A stretch of DNA of 64,000 nucleotides, taken from Thermomonas sp. HDW16. GTDB taxonomy: Bacteria > Pseudomonadota > Gammaproteobacteria > Xanthomonadales > Xanthomonadaceae. Positions 8,362 through 16,241 of this stretch are shown here, piece by piece; the first letter of the stretch is position 1; every line of letters begins with the position of its first letter. The position numbers and the translations under genes were made by a program. Under the pieces are notes generated by a model, which was not told where the DNA came from, made no database searches, and worked only from the letters and a program-made list of their open reading frames with translations. The stretch is taken from the NCBI RefSeq assembly GCF_011302915.1, contig NZ_CP049872.1, positions 2,294,001 to 2,358,000 on the forward strand, given 5' to 3'.

Positions 8362-9462
8362 TCACTGCGGCGGTGCGGCGGCACGCTCCTCTGTCGCGGC
8401 GTCAGGCGCTTCGACGGTTTCCGGCTCGGCAGCGAGCTGCGGGATGTCGAGGATGGCGCCATCGAGTTCGGCCATCGGGCTTTCATCCGGGCATTGCGCA
8501 TCGGGGAAGCCGAAACGCGAACGCAGCTCCAGCCCGCAGGCATTGATGTCGACCACGTCCTGCGCGGTTTCATCGGCCGGCTGCATGCACTGGGCCTCGT
8601 AGGCGCGACGGAAGGCATCGCGGCGGCGCACGAAATCGTTGCCGCAGCGGCGCGCCAGGCGGATGCGGTTGAGATCGTCTTCCACCGCATTCGCACCGGA
8701 CAGGCCGTAGCGCTCCAATTCGTCCGCCGTCAGCACGCGCAATTCGCGGTTCGGCACCGTTGTCATCAAGTCGTAGACCTCGGCGGAGGCGCCGTTGCGC
8801 TCCAGGTAATTGCGCAGATCCTCGCTGACCTTGCGCAGTTCCTCGCCCAGTTCCTTGCGCGATGTCGCCGAAGAACCCACGCGGATCATGCGATGGATGC
8901 CGACCGGCCCCGCCACCACCCGCATGTCGCCGGCGGCCAGCAGCAGCACGCAGGCACTGTGGCAGACCGAGTCGTCGCGCACCCAGATCGTCCAGTCGTT
9001 TTCGCCGATGGCATCGCCGGCCCGGATCGCCGCTTCGACGTGACCACCAGCGGAGTCGATGTCGAGGATGCGCTTGCCGATGCCGAGATCGGTCGCCAGC
9101 TTGCCGGTGCGTTCGGCTAGCGCGGCGAAGCTGGCGGTGACCTTGCCCTTGTAGCGCAGCCGCACCAGCCCGGTGCCACGGCAATCCTGCATGGTGTTGC
9201 GCAAGTCCACATAGGCCAGCGACAACACCGGCCGGCCATCGCCCTTGCCGTAGTCGGAACCGCAGTCGATCCAGGCATCGCCGGCTTCCAGCCTTACCGG
9301 CAACCAGTCGACGTCAGCCTGTTGCTTGCGTTGCACGACCGGCGCCGCCTGCGCGGCCTGGTCGACGCTGGCGCCGGTCTGCACTTCGGGCGTACGGTTG
9401 CAGGCGATGGCAGACAGGCACAACGCAAGCAGGATCCAACGACGCGGCATCGAACGAACCAT
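8362..9462 (-). CDS. Secreted ClpP/crotonase-fold-like lipoprotein
   Basis: This 366-residue protein has a lipoprotein signal ending at Cys21 (LLALCLSAIAC). The middle resembles periplasmic ClpP-like proteins (COG3904 type): DIDSAGGHVEAA near 134-144 corresponds to the oxyanion-hole region, CHSAC near 167-171 offers a candidate catalytic Ser169, and GIHR near 188-191 offers His190. Five or more other cysteines suggest disulfides in the periplasm. The C-terminus is Glu/Ala/Pro-rich. The family call is from motifs only. An alternative start is Met5 at 9450. The gene stands alone on this strand. Confidence 0.6.
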   Translation of the reverse strand: MVRSMPRRWILLALCLSAIACNRTPEVQTGASVDQAAQAAPVVQRKQQADVDWLPVRLEAGDAWIDCGSDYGKGDGRPVLSLAYVDLRNTMQDCRGTGLVRLRYKGKVTASFAALAERTGKLATDLGIGKRILDIDSAGGHVEAAIRAGDAIGENDWTIWVRDDSVCHSACVLLLAAGDMRVVAGPVGIHRMIRVGSSATSRKELGEELRKVSEDLRNYLERNGASAEVYDLMTTVPNRELRVLTADELERYGLSGANAVEDDLNRIRLARRCGNDFVRRRDAFRRAYEAQCMQPADETAQDVVDINACGLELRSRFGFPDAQCPDESPMAELDGAILDIPQLAAEPETVEAPDAATEERAAAPPQ

Positions 9463-9610
9463 GGCTGGGGATCGTGCAGTCTAGCCGGCGGCGATGCGAC
9501 GGCGCGCAACCGCCGATGAACCGGCCCATCCGGCAGCCGAGCGGCCGAATGCCCTGTCCGGCATTCACACGGATTCGCGTTGTCCACCGCAATGGGCCGG
9601 GGACGGAGTC

Positions 9611-10420
9611 ATGGATACCAGCAACTTCCTCAACGAACTCAAGCGCCGTCAGATCTATCGCGGTGGCGTGATGTACGTGGTTGCCGGCTGGGTCATCGTG
9701 CAGGTCGCCACTACCTTGTTCCCGATCTTCAACATCCCGGACTGGTCGATCCGACTGGTCGTGGTCGCGCTGCTGGTGGGTTTCCCGCTGGCCCTGGTCG
9801 CGCTCTGGATGTTCGAAAGCAGCGGTTCGAGCGCGAAGAAAGCGACGACCGGCGAGGCGGTACCGGCTCCACAACCACACGTCGAACGCAGGCGCAACGG
9901 CGACCGTAGCGGCGATACCATCGCCAAGATGATGGAAAACGAACGACTTGAGCGGCAACGCGCGAACGAGGAACTGATCGCCGCGCTCGACCGCCTGCAC
10001 AACACCCAGCACGGCACCCCTCGCGATCCTTCCGTGATTCAGGCCGAATCCCCGGCGCAATACGCGATCACGCCCATTCAACCGCCTCGTCGGCGCCCGC
10101 CACGGATCGGCGTCATCTTCATCGGCATATTCGCGCTGCTGCTGTCGGCATGGGTGATCTGGATCCTGATCGCGCCTTCTGCATCGCTGGCGCCGATGGC
10201 GGACTCCGGCAAGATCACCCATCAGTACGTCATGCCCGCCTACAAGCAGGTCGAGCAGATCGGTGCGGCATTGCTGGAGCCGTTGCTGCACAAGATCGGC
10301 GTGCACATCGCGCCGGAGCGCGTCTTCAACGCGCTGATGATGCTGGTCGCCCTGCTGGTGCTGCGCAACCTGTATCGCTCCATGTTGCGCACCCGGCGCG
10401 TGCGTCGCGGTTACGGTTGA
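9611..10420 (+). CDS. Membrane protein with N-terminal 'ELKRR' double-helix module
   Basis: This is a 269-residue protein. The N-terminal module (FLNELKRRQIYRGGVMYVVAGW, then WSIRLVVVALLVGFP) is a pair of membrane helices that in related bacteria is found in front of TPR, adenylate-cyclase-like or kinase domains. Here no catalytic domain follows. There is a charged segment, possibly coiled coil (MMENERLERQRANEELIAAL), a third helix near residue 165-188 and a fourth near 240. The protein therefore looks like an anchor without an effector. The upstream gap 9463-9610 shows no clear site. Confidence 0.65.
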   Translation: MDTSNFLNELKRRQIYRGGVMYVVAGWVIVQVATTLFPIFNIPDWSIRLVVVALLVGFPLALVALWMFESSGSSAKKATTGEAVPAPQPHVERRRNGDRSGDTIAKMMENERLERQRANEELIAALDRLHNTQHGTPRDPSVIQAESPAQYAITPIQPPRRRPPRIGVIFIGIFALLLSAWVIWILIAPSASLAPMADSGKITHQYVMPAYKQVEQIGAALLEPLLHKIGVHIAPERVFNALMMLVALLVLRNLYRSMLRTRRVRRGYG

Positions 10421-10429
10421 CGGCCGCGC

Positions 10430-11110
10430 TCATGCGCGTCGCAGCGCCCCGAACGGAATGTCGCGGCGCAGGCGATAGCCCATCGTTTCGTAGAGTGCCT
10501 TGGCTCGTTCGTTCGAATACGCCACATGCAGGAATGGCTGCTTCCCCGAGCGCAGCGTTTCATTGGTGAGGAAAGCAGTGAGTCGCCGCGCGCAACCGCG
10601 GCCGAGGAAATCCGGATGCGTGCAGATCGCACTCATCTCGCGCGCATCCGGCGCCCCAAGGCGTTCACCGATGATGGCCGCAAGCCGACCGTCCACGTAC
10701 ATGCCGAAGTAGCGGCCGAGCTCCATCGTGCGCGTGCGGAAGTAATGCGGGTACACGAGCGCGGTCAATGCCAACACGTCGGCACGATGGCGTTCATCGA
10801 GCTCGATGATCTCGGGGCCGCCACTGACCGAGAGTTCGTGGTCGCAATGCATCTGCGCCAAATCGTCAAAAGGCTCCAGCAGCCACCCGACGGGCAAACG
10901 TGCAGGAACGACGCCGAGCACCAGCACGCTGTCGCCAACCTGCACCAGCGCTTCCAGCGCATCGGCCAGCCTGGCATCCGCATTGGGTATGCCGAGGAAC
11001 GGGGCGAATTCACCTGGATAGCGCAGCACCTCGCCATGCCGCAAGGCCACGTCGGCATGGATCGAGTCCAACGCCGAAAAAAACGGGTTATCGAGCGCGC
11101 TCGTCGTCAT
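10430..11110 (-). CDS. GNAT family N-acetyltransferase (FR47-like)
   Basis: This is a 226-residue protein. The acetyl-CoA-binding GNAT core lies in the C-terminal half: MSAICTHPDFLGRGCARRL supplies the (Q/R)xxGxG/A-type loop, followed by FLHVAYSNERAKALYETMGY. The N-terminal 100 residues form a substrate-side domain as in FR47-like members. The acceptor is unknown; it could be an amino acid, antibiotic or protein. It is convergent with the preceding membrane gene (nine-base gap) and divergent from the DUF1428 gene. Confidence 0.82.
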   Translation of the reverse strand: MTTSALDNPFFSALDSIHADVALRHGEVLRYPGEFAPFLGIPNADARLADALEALVQVGDSVLVLGVVPARLPVGWLLEPFDDLAQMHCDHELSVSGGPEIIELDERHRADVLALTALVYPHYFRTRTMELGRYFGMYVDGRLAAIIGERLGAPDAREMSAICTHPDFLGRGCARRLTAFLTNETLRSGKQPFLHVAYSNERAKALYETMGYRLRRDIPFGALRRA

Positions 11111-11230
11111 CCGTGCAGTGTAGCCACGAGCCGATCACGTGTTATTTCTCCCCCTCTGTCGAAACTCGGCATTCCGATTCGTCGCAATGGGGTCGGCGTA
11201 CTCGCGCCGCCCCACCTCAAGGAGAACACC

Positions 11231-11587
11231 ATGTCCTACATCGACGGTTTCGTGATCGCGGTACCGACCGCCAACCGGCAGGCATTCATCGACTTCGCTC
11301 GCGAATTCGATCCGATCTTTCTCGAATACGGCGCCACCCGCGTACTTGAATGCTGGGGCGAGGACGTGCCGCATGGGAAGCAGACCGATTTCTACCGCGC
11401 GGTGGCCGCAAAAGACGACGAGACGGTGTGTTTTTCGTGGATCGAATGGCCGGACAAGGCCACCCGCGACGCCGGCATGAAGAAGATGATGGAAGACCCG
11501 CGCATGGATCCGAACAACCCGATGCCGTTCGACGGCGCACGGATGATCTATGGCAGCTTCGCGCCGGTGCTTGAGCTCAACGCCTAG
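11231..11587 (+). CDS. DUF1428 family protein (YbaA-like)
   Basis: This is a 118-residue protein with the full DUF1428 pattern: MSYIDGFVIAVP at the start, then LECWGEDVPHGK, FSWIEWPDKATRDAG, MMEDPRM and PFDGARMIYGSF. It has a ferredoxin-like dimeric alpha-beta barrel fold of unknown role; E. coli YbaA is a member. AGGAG lies about seven bases before the ATG. Its stop overlaps the stop of the convergent DUF1615 gene (CTAG, 11584-11587). Confidence 0.85.
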   Translation: MSYIDGFVIAVPTANRQAFIDFAREFDPIFLEYGATRVLECWGEDVPHGKQTDFYRAVAAKDDETVCFSWIEWPDKATRDAGMKKMMEDPRMDPNNPMPFDGARMIYGSFAPVLELNA

Positions 11588-12678
11588 CGCACCATGCACG
11601 CATTCCAGCGCGCGTTCACCCGTTCGGCGAACCAGGCCGTGGTCAGCTTGCGGGTGATCTTGGGGCTGTCCAACGCGATATCCGGCACCCGTGCACGCAC
11701 GACCGGCTTGCCTGTGCCCATGCCGTCGGCGATGGCGTACACGCGCTGGTAAAGATCCGTATTCGCGAACGAGGCGTTGCGGCCCTGCGCCAGGGCTGCA
11801 CGGATACCGGCTGCATCCAGCCCGAGCCGCGGCGCGATCCTGCGCAACGCTGTTTCGGTCGCGCCGGGCTTGTCCATCGTCGCACCGGGCGCCAGCAGGT
11901 CGCCGTCGCGTACCAATTGCGTGCCGCTGGCGATCGCCGCCGCCTGCTGGAACGCGGCATTGCGGCTGGCGTACCAGCCCGCGTTGAAGTCGGCGAAGCG
12001 GTACAGCGACCGATCGTAGTCGACCGGATAACCCAATAAATGCTTGATACCGAAATACAGGCCGCCGCGCCGGCTGAACACCTCGCTGCGAACCGAACCC
12101 TCCACCGGGTACGGATAACCACGCAGGTGACGCTGGGCGAAGTCGATGCGCACCTGCATCGGTCCGCCGGTGCGCACCGGGTTGTAGCGCGCGAACAGAC
12201 GCTGGCCCATCGGCACGCGATGGGTCATTTCCTCGAACAGTTCGGACAATTCCTGCTCCGTGCGCAACGCGTCGATGCGCTGCGCATAGGTACGTCCATC
12301 CGGGGAATGAAAGCGCAATGCCGCTTCGACCATGAAGTGCGGGACATGCAGTTTTTCCGCGCGCCGGTCGATCTCCGCACGCGCGATCTTCGCCAGTCCC
12401 GGCACCGGCGGATCGGCGCGATAGGTGGATTCCTGCTCGATCACCGCCAACACCGCGCACAGGTTCGACGTGCTCGCATCGAGCCGCTGCGCGGCAAACG
12501 CGGCCTGGATATCGCGCGCCCAGCCATCGCGATCATGCAAGGTGGCCGGCAATTTGCGCAGCAACTCGGCACGCACCTGCTCCGGCGTGCGTTGCGGTTC
12601 GCAAGCAGGCAGGCAGGCAATGCCCAGGCACAGGGCGAGCAACAGAGGGACTCGATGGCGTCGTGGAACAGGCGTCAT
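11584..12678 (-). CDS. DUF1615 family lipoprotein
   Basis: This is a 364-residue exported protein with a lipoprotein-type signal (LLLALCLGIACLPAC). The body matches DUF1615: AVIEQESTYRADPPVPGL, HFMVEAALRFHSPDGRTYAQ and FARYNPVRTGGPMQV. The E-S pair followed by conserved aromatic and Tyr residues recalls lytic-transglycosylase-like folds, but no function is established. The start at 12678 places the signal peptide at the N-terminus; an upstream in-frame ATG at 12759 would precede it with a non-signal segment. Confidence 0.8.
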   Translation of the reverse strand: MTPVPRRHRVPLLLALCLGIACLPACEPQRTPEQVRAELLRKLPATLHDRDGWARDIQAAFAAQRLDASTSNLCAVLAVIEQESTYRADPPVPGLAKIARAEIDRRAEKLHVPHFMVEAALRFHSPDGRTYAQRIDALRTEQELSELFEEMTHRVPMGQRLFARYNPVRTGGPMQVRIDFAQRHLRGYPYPVEGSVRSEVFSRRGGLYFGIKHLLGYPVDYDRSLYRFADFNAGWYASRNAAFQQAAAIASGTQLVRDGDLLAPGATMDKPGATETALRRIAPRLGLDAAGIRAALAQGRNASFANTDLYQRVYAIADGMGTGKPVVRARVPDIALDSPKITRKLTTAWFAERVNARWNACMVR

Positions 12679-12752
12679 GCGGCATGGCCGGCAAAGTTCC
12701 GCGCAGGCTAGCAGGCACAGCTGAACGGCCCTCGACCTGCGATCATGCACGG

Positions 12753-14138
12753 ATGACATCGCCCACCCGCTTCGCCGACCTCGCCTTGGCCCCGTCCCTG
12801 CACCCGGGCCTGGACGCCCTCGACTACACCACCCTGACCCCGATCCAGGCGCAGGCCCTGCCCGCGATCCTGGAAGGCCGCGACGTGATCGCGCAGGCGC
12901 CGACCGGCAGCGGCAAGACCGCCGCCTTCGGGCTGGGCCTGCTGCAGGGCATCGATGCCGGCGCGGTCAGCACGCAGGCGCTGGTGCTGTGCCCCACCCG
13001 CGAACTGGCCGATCAGGTGGGCAAGCAGCTGCGCAAGCTCGCCACCGGTATCGCCAACCTGAAACTTTCGGTGCTGTGCGGCGGCATTCCGCTGGGCCCG
13101 CAACTGGCCTCGCTCACCCATGCGCCGCATGTGGTGGTGGGCACGCCCGGTCGCGTACTGGAGCTGGTGCAGAAGGATGCGCTGGATCTGCGCAAGGTGC
13201 GCACGCTGGTGCTGGACGAAGCCGACCGCATGCTGGACATGGGTTTCGACGAACCGATCCGCGCCTTGGTGAAACGCACACCGAAGGATCGGCAGACGTT
13301 GTTGTTCTCGGCCACGTTTCCGGAATCGATCCGCACGCTGGCCAAGGCGATGCTGCGCGAACCACTGGAGGTCAGCGTGGATGGCGGCGCGCAACCCGCG
13401 GCGATCCGCGCGAATTTCTTCGAAGCCGATCCCGCCCGCCGCGCGCAACAACTGGCCGCGCTGCTGCTGCAATTCAAGCCGGAATCGACCGTGGTGTTCT
13501 GCAACATGCGCCGCGATACCGAGGAAGTGGTTGGCTCGCTGGCGCATTACGGCTTCACCGCGCTCGCCCTGCATGGCGACATGGAACAGCGTGATCGCGA
13601 CGAAGTGCTGGTGCGCTTCGCGAACAGGAGCTGCAATGTGCTGGTCGCCAGCGACGTGGCGGCACGTGGTCTCGACATCGACGATATCGACGCAGTGGTG
13701 AATTACGAGCTGCCCACCGATGCCGACACCTATCTGCATCGCGTCGGTCGCACCGGCCGCGCCGGGCGCAATGGCCTTGCATTGAGCCTGGTTGCGCCGC
13801 AGGAACGCGGACGTGCGGCGCTGATCGAGGAACGCCAAGGCAATGCGATCCGCTACGAGCGCATCGCCCCGCTCGATGGCAAGCCGCACGACGTGCCGCA
13901 AGCGGCGATGGTCACCCTGCGCATCGATGCCGGCCGCACCAACAAGCTGCGCCCAGGCGATATCGTCGGCGCATTGACCGGCGATGCCGGCGGCCTGCCC
14001 AAGGACGCCATCGGCAAGATCGACGTGTTCGCGACGCGCAGCTATGTGGCCATCACGCGCGCCGAAGGCGGTCACGCACTGACGCAATTGCGCGCGGGCA
14101 AGATCAAGGGACGCAAGTTCCGCATCAACCGGCTCTGA
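12753..14138 (+). CDS. dbpA: ATP-dependent RNA helicase DbpA
   Basis: This is a 461-residue DEAD-box helicase. In order it has the Q motif (LTPIQAQALP), Walker A (APTGSGKT), PTRELADQ, GTPGR, DEAD, SAT, the ASDVAARGLD motif and HRVGRTGRAGR. The C-terminal 75 residues form the DbpA RNA-binding domain (LRPGDIVGALTGDAGG, IGKIDVFATRSYVAI). DbpA binds helix 92 of 23S rRNA and promotes large-subunit assembly. The start at 12753 gives the family's length. It is divergent from the DUF1615 gene and 76 bases ahead of arsR. Confidence 0.93.
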   Translation: MTSPTRFADLALAPSLHPGLDALDYTTLTPIQAQALPAILEGRDVIAQAPTGSGKTAAFGLGLLQGIDAGAVSTQALVLCPTRELADQVGKQLRKLATGIANLKLSVLCGGIPLGPQLASLTHAPHVVVGTPGRVLELVQKDALDLRKVRTLVLDEADRMLDMGFDEPIRALVKRTPKDRQTLLFSATFPESIRTLAKAMLREPLEVSVDGGAQPAAIRANFFEADPARRAQQLAALLLQFKPESTVVFCNMRRDTEEVVGSLAHYGFTALALHGDMEQRDRDEVLVRFANRSCNVLVASDVAARGLDIDDIDAVVNYELPTDADTYLHRVGRTGRAGRNGLALSLVAPQERGRAALIEERQGNAIRYERIAPLDGKPHDVPQAAMVTLRIDAGRTNKLRPGDIVGALTGDAGGLPKDAIGKIDVFATRSYVAITRAEGGHALTQLRAGKIKGRKFRINRL

Positions 14139-14187
14139 CCGCCGCATGCGCCGTCGACAGGGCATGACCTGATTGCCTGTTGCAATA

Positions 14188-14213
14188 ATTCGATATTTCT
14201 GGAATTATCGAAT
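14188..14213. promoter_or_regulatory. Candidate ArsR operator
   Basis: A perfect inverted repeat, ATTCGATA (14188-14195) and TATCGAAT (14206-14213) with ten bases between, ends two bases before the arsR start codon. The region is AT-rich in a GC-rich neighbourhood. Position and symmetry fit autorepression by ArsR; binding is inferred. Confidence 0.65.
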
Positions 14214-14214
14214 C

Positions 14215-14556
14215 ATGAACACCGAGACCGCCCTATCCGCCCTCCGCGCCCTTGGCCATGAGTCCCGGCTGGCTGCGTTCCGCCAGCTGGTGCAGGCCGG
14301 CCCCGAAGGGCTCTCCGTCGGCGAGCTGCGCGACCGCCTGGACTTGCCACCCGCCACCCTGAGTGCACACCTCAACGTGCTGCGCGCCGCAGGCCTGGTC
14401 GATGACGAACGCGAAGGACGCGTCATCCGCGTCCGCGCCAACTACCGGCAGATGAGCACCCTGCTCGGCTACCTCACCGAGAACTGTTGCGCCGGCACCG
14501 TGGATTGCGGGCCGGCGTCCGCCTGTGGTCCACGCAAACCAGGAGCCAAGCCATGA
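14215..14556 (+). CDS. arsR: ArsR-type arsenite-responsive repressor
   Basis: This is a 113-residue winged-helix protein. The DNA-reading helix lies near LSVGELRDRLDLPPATLSAHL. The C-terminal tail has Cys91, Cys92 and Cys98 (NCCAGTVDC), which copies the CC-x5-C spacing of the As(III) site in Acidithiobacillus ferrooxidans ArsR, plus Cys104. It is thus an arsenic sensor of the C-terminal-site type. Its last codon overlaps the arsI start (ATGA). The start at 14215 was chosen over 14173 because the latter would place the operator inside the gene. Confidence 0.9.
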   Translation: MNTETALSALRALGHESRLAAFRQLVQAGPEGLSVGELRDRLDLPPATLSAHLNVLRAAGLVDDEREGRVIRVRANYRQMSTLLGYLTENCCAGTVDCGPASACGPRKPGAKP

Positions 14557-15041
14557 ACCGTTTTCACGTGCACCTCAACGTCGCCGACCTCGCCGGCAGC
14601 GTCCGCTTCTACCAGGAACTGTTCGGCGCCGAGCCCAGCGTGCTTAAGCCCGACTACGCAAAGTGGATGCTCGAGGATCCGCGCATCAACTTCGCAATCT
14701 CCAATACCGGCCGCGCGCCCGGCATCGACCACCTCGGCCTGCAGGTCGACAGTGGCGAGGAACTGGCCGCGCTCGGCCAGCGCCTGCAGGCTGCCGGTGG
14801 CGCGCTGGTACCGGAGAACGCGACCATCTGCTGCTACGCGCAGTCCGACAAGACCTGGACCGAAGACCCGCAAGGCACGCGCTGGGAAACCTTCCACACC
14901 TTCGGCGATGCGACCACCTATCACGCCGGCGAAGCCGCCTGCGCCACCGATGGCGCGTCCTGCACACCCGACGTGAACGCGATGAAGCCGATGAGCGAAA
15001 AGACCGGGGCCTGCTGCGCACCGCAGTCCGGCTGCTGCTGA
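14553..15041 (+). CDS. arsI: ArsI/CadI-type C-As lyase (VOC dioxygenase)
   Basis: This is a 162-residue vicinal-oxygen-chelate enzyme. The residues known to matter in ArsI are all present at nearly the same places: His5 and His60 and Glu112 (iron ligands) and the vicinal pair Cys93-Cys94 that holds As(III). ArsI splits the carbon-arsenic bond of trivalent methyl- or aromatic arsenicals, giving As(III). The C-terminus adds a further Cys-rich tail (Cys130, 137, 154, 155, 161, 162), possibly an extra metal hook. Some members are annotated CadI (cadmium-induced). It overlaps arsR by four bases. Confidence 0.88.
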   Translation: MNRFHVHLNVADLAGSVRFYQELFGAEPSVLKPDYAKWMLEDPRINFAISNTGRAPGIDHLGLQVDSGEELAALGQRLQAAGGALVPENATICCYAQSDKTWTEDPQGTRWETFHTFGDATTYHAGEAACATDGASCTPDVNAMKPMSEKTGACCAPQSGCC

Positions 15042-15054
15042 TACCCATCCACCC

Positions 15055-15564
15055 ATGACGATCGCCATGAACACGCCGCCCTACAACATCCTGTTCCTCT
15101 GCACCGGCAACAGCGCACGGAGCATCCTTGCCGAAGGCCTGGTCAACCACCTCTCGAACGGTCGCTTCAAGGGTTACAGCGCCGGCAGCCAGCCGATGGG
15201 CCGGGTCAATCCGCTCGCCATCGAAACCCTTCAGCAGCTCGGTTGCGACACCAGCGGCATGTCCAGTAAGAGCTGGGACGTGTTCGCCGGTGAAAATGCA
15301 CCGAAGATGGATTTCGTCATCACCGTCTGCGACAGCGCGGCAGGCGAAGCCTGTCCGTATTGGCCCGGCACGCCGATGACCGCGCATTGGGGCTTCGCCG
15401 ATCCTTCGCATGTGGAAGGTGACGATGAAACCAAGCGCCTCGCGTTCGCGAAGACCGCGCAAGCCATCGCCCATCGCCTGCGGCTGTTCCTGTCGCTGCC
15501 GATGGATAAGCTGGACACGCTTTCGCTGCAACGCGAGCTGCGCCAGATCGGTACCGCAGGATGA
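15055..15564 (+). CDS. arsC: Arsenate reductase, thioredoxin-type (LMW phosphatase fold)
   Basis: This is a 169-residue protein. The phosphatase-like loop CTGNSAR (Cys16) is the nucleophile site, and Cys92 and Cys100 (VCDSAAGEAC) are the relay cysteines of the thioredoxin-coupled class. It reduces arsenate to arsenite in the cytoplasm. An internal ATG at 15067 (MNTPPYNILFLC) is an equally plausible start. It lies 13 bases after arsI and overlaps the aquaporin gene by four bases (ATGA at 15561). Confidence 0.92.
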   Translation: MTIAMNTPPYNILFLCTGNSARSILAEGLVNHLSNGRFKGYSAGSQPMGRVNPLAIETLQQLGCDTSGMSSKSWDVFAGENAPKMDFVITVCDSAAGEACPYWPGTPMTAHWGFADPSHVEGDDETKRLAFAKTAQAIAHRLRLFLSLPMDKLDTLSLQRELRQIGTAG

Positions 15565-16241
15565 TCGCGCTGCACCGTCGCCTGCTGGCCGAAGCGCTTG
15601 GCACCCTGTTGCTGCTGACCACCGTGGTCGGCTCCGGGATCATGGGCGTGGCGCTTTCGGCCGGCAACGACGGCATCGCGTTGCTGGCGAATGCTGCGGC
15701 CACTGCCGGCATCCTGTACGTGCTGATCGCGGTGCTCGGGCCGATCTCCGGCGCGCATTTCAATCCGGCGGTGACGCTGGCGATGCGCATGCGAGGTGAA
15801 ATGACATCGCGCGATGCGGCCGCCTATATCGCCGTGCAGGTCATCGCCGCGATTGCCGGCGTGTTGCTGGCGCATGCGATGTTCGATCAATCCTTGCTGC
15901 AACCCGGCACGCACGCGCGTACCGGCGGCGCGCAATGGCTGAGCGAAGGCGTGGCGACCTGCGGGCTGATGTTGACCACCCTGCTGGGCCTGCGCCATCG
16001 CCCGAACGCCATTCCGGCGTTGGTGGCCAGCTACATCTTCGCCGCCTACTGGTTTACCGCCAGCACCTCGTTCGCCAATCCGGCAGTGACCATCGCGCGT
16101 GCGTTCACACATACGTTCGCCGGCATCCGCCCGCAGGACGTGGGCGGCTTCGTGATCGCACAACTTGCGGGCACGCTTGCGGCCATCGGCATCGCAAGCG
16201 TGCTACTCGGACGCAAAGAGCCTGTGTCAGCGCGCGACTGA
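15561..16241 (+). CDS. aqpS: Aquaglyceroporin-type channel of the ars operon (AqpS-like)
   Basis: This is a 226-residue six-helix MIP channel with both NPA boxes (residues 68-70 and 173-175). After the second box the sequence is NPAVTIAR, so the pore Arg normally right after NPA is Val; this opens the selectivity filter. In Sinorhizobium meliloti, AqpS in an ars operon lets arsenite formed by ArsC leave down its gradient. The same role is inferred here because the operon has no ArsB or Acr3 pump. Its end overlaps the convergent MBL gene by 15 bases. Confidence 0.85.
   Translation: MIALHRRLLAEALGTLLLLTTVVGSGIMGVALSAGNDGIALLANAAATAGILYVLIAVLGPISGAHFNPAVTLAMRMRGEMTSRDAAAYIAVQVIAAIAGVLLAHAMFDQSLLQPGTHARTGGAQWLSEGVATCGLMLTTLLGLRHRPNAIPALVASYIFAAYWFTASTSFANPAVTIARAFTHTFAGIRPQDVGGFVIAQLAGTLAAIGIASVLLGRKEPVSARD

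Noticed and set aside
12708..14165. A 485-codon minus-strand open frame
   Set aside because: It is antisense to dbpA, whose DEAD-box motifs are all in the plus-strand frame.
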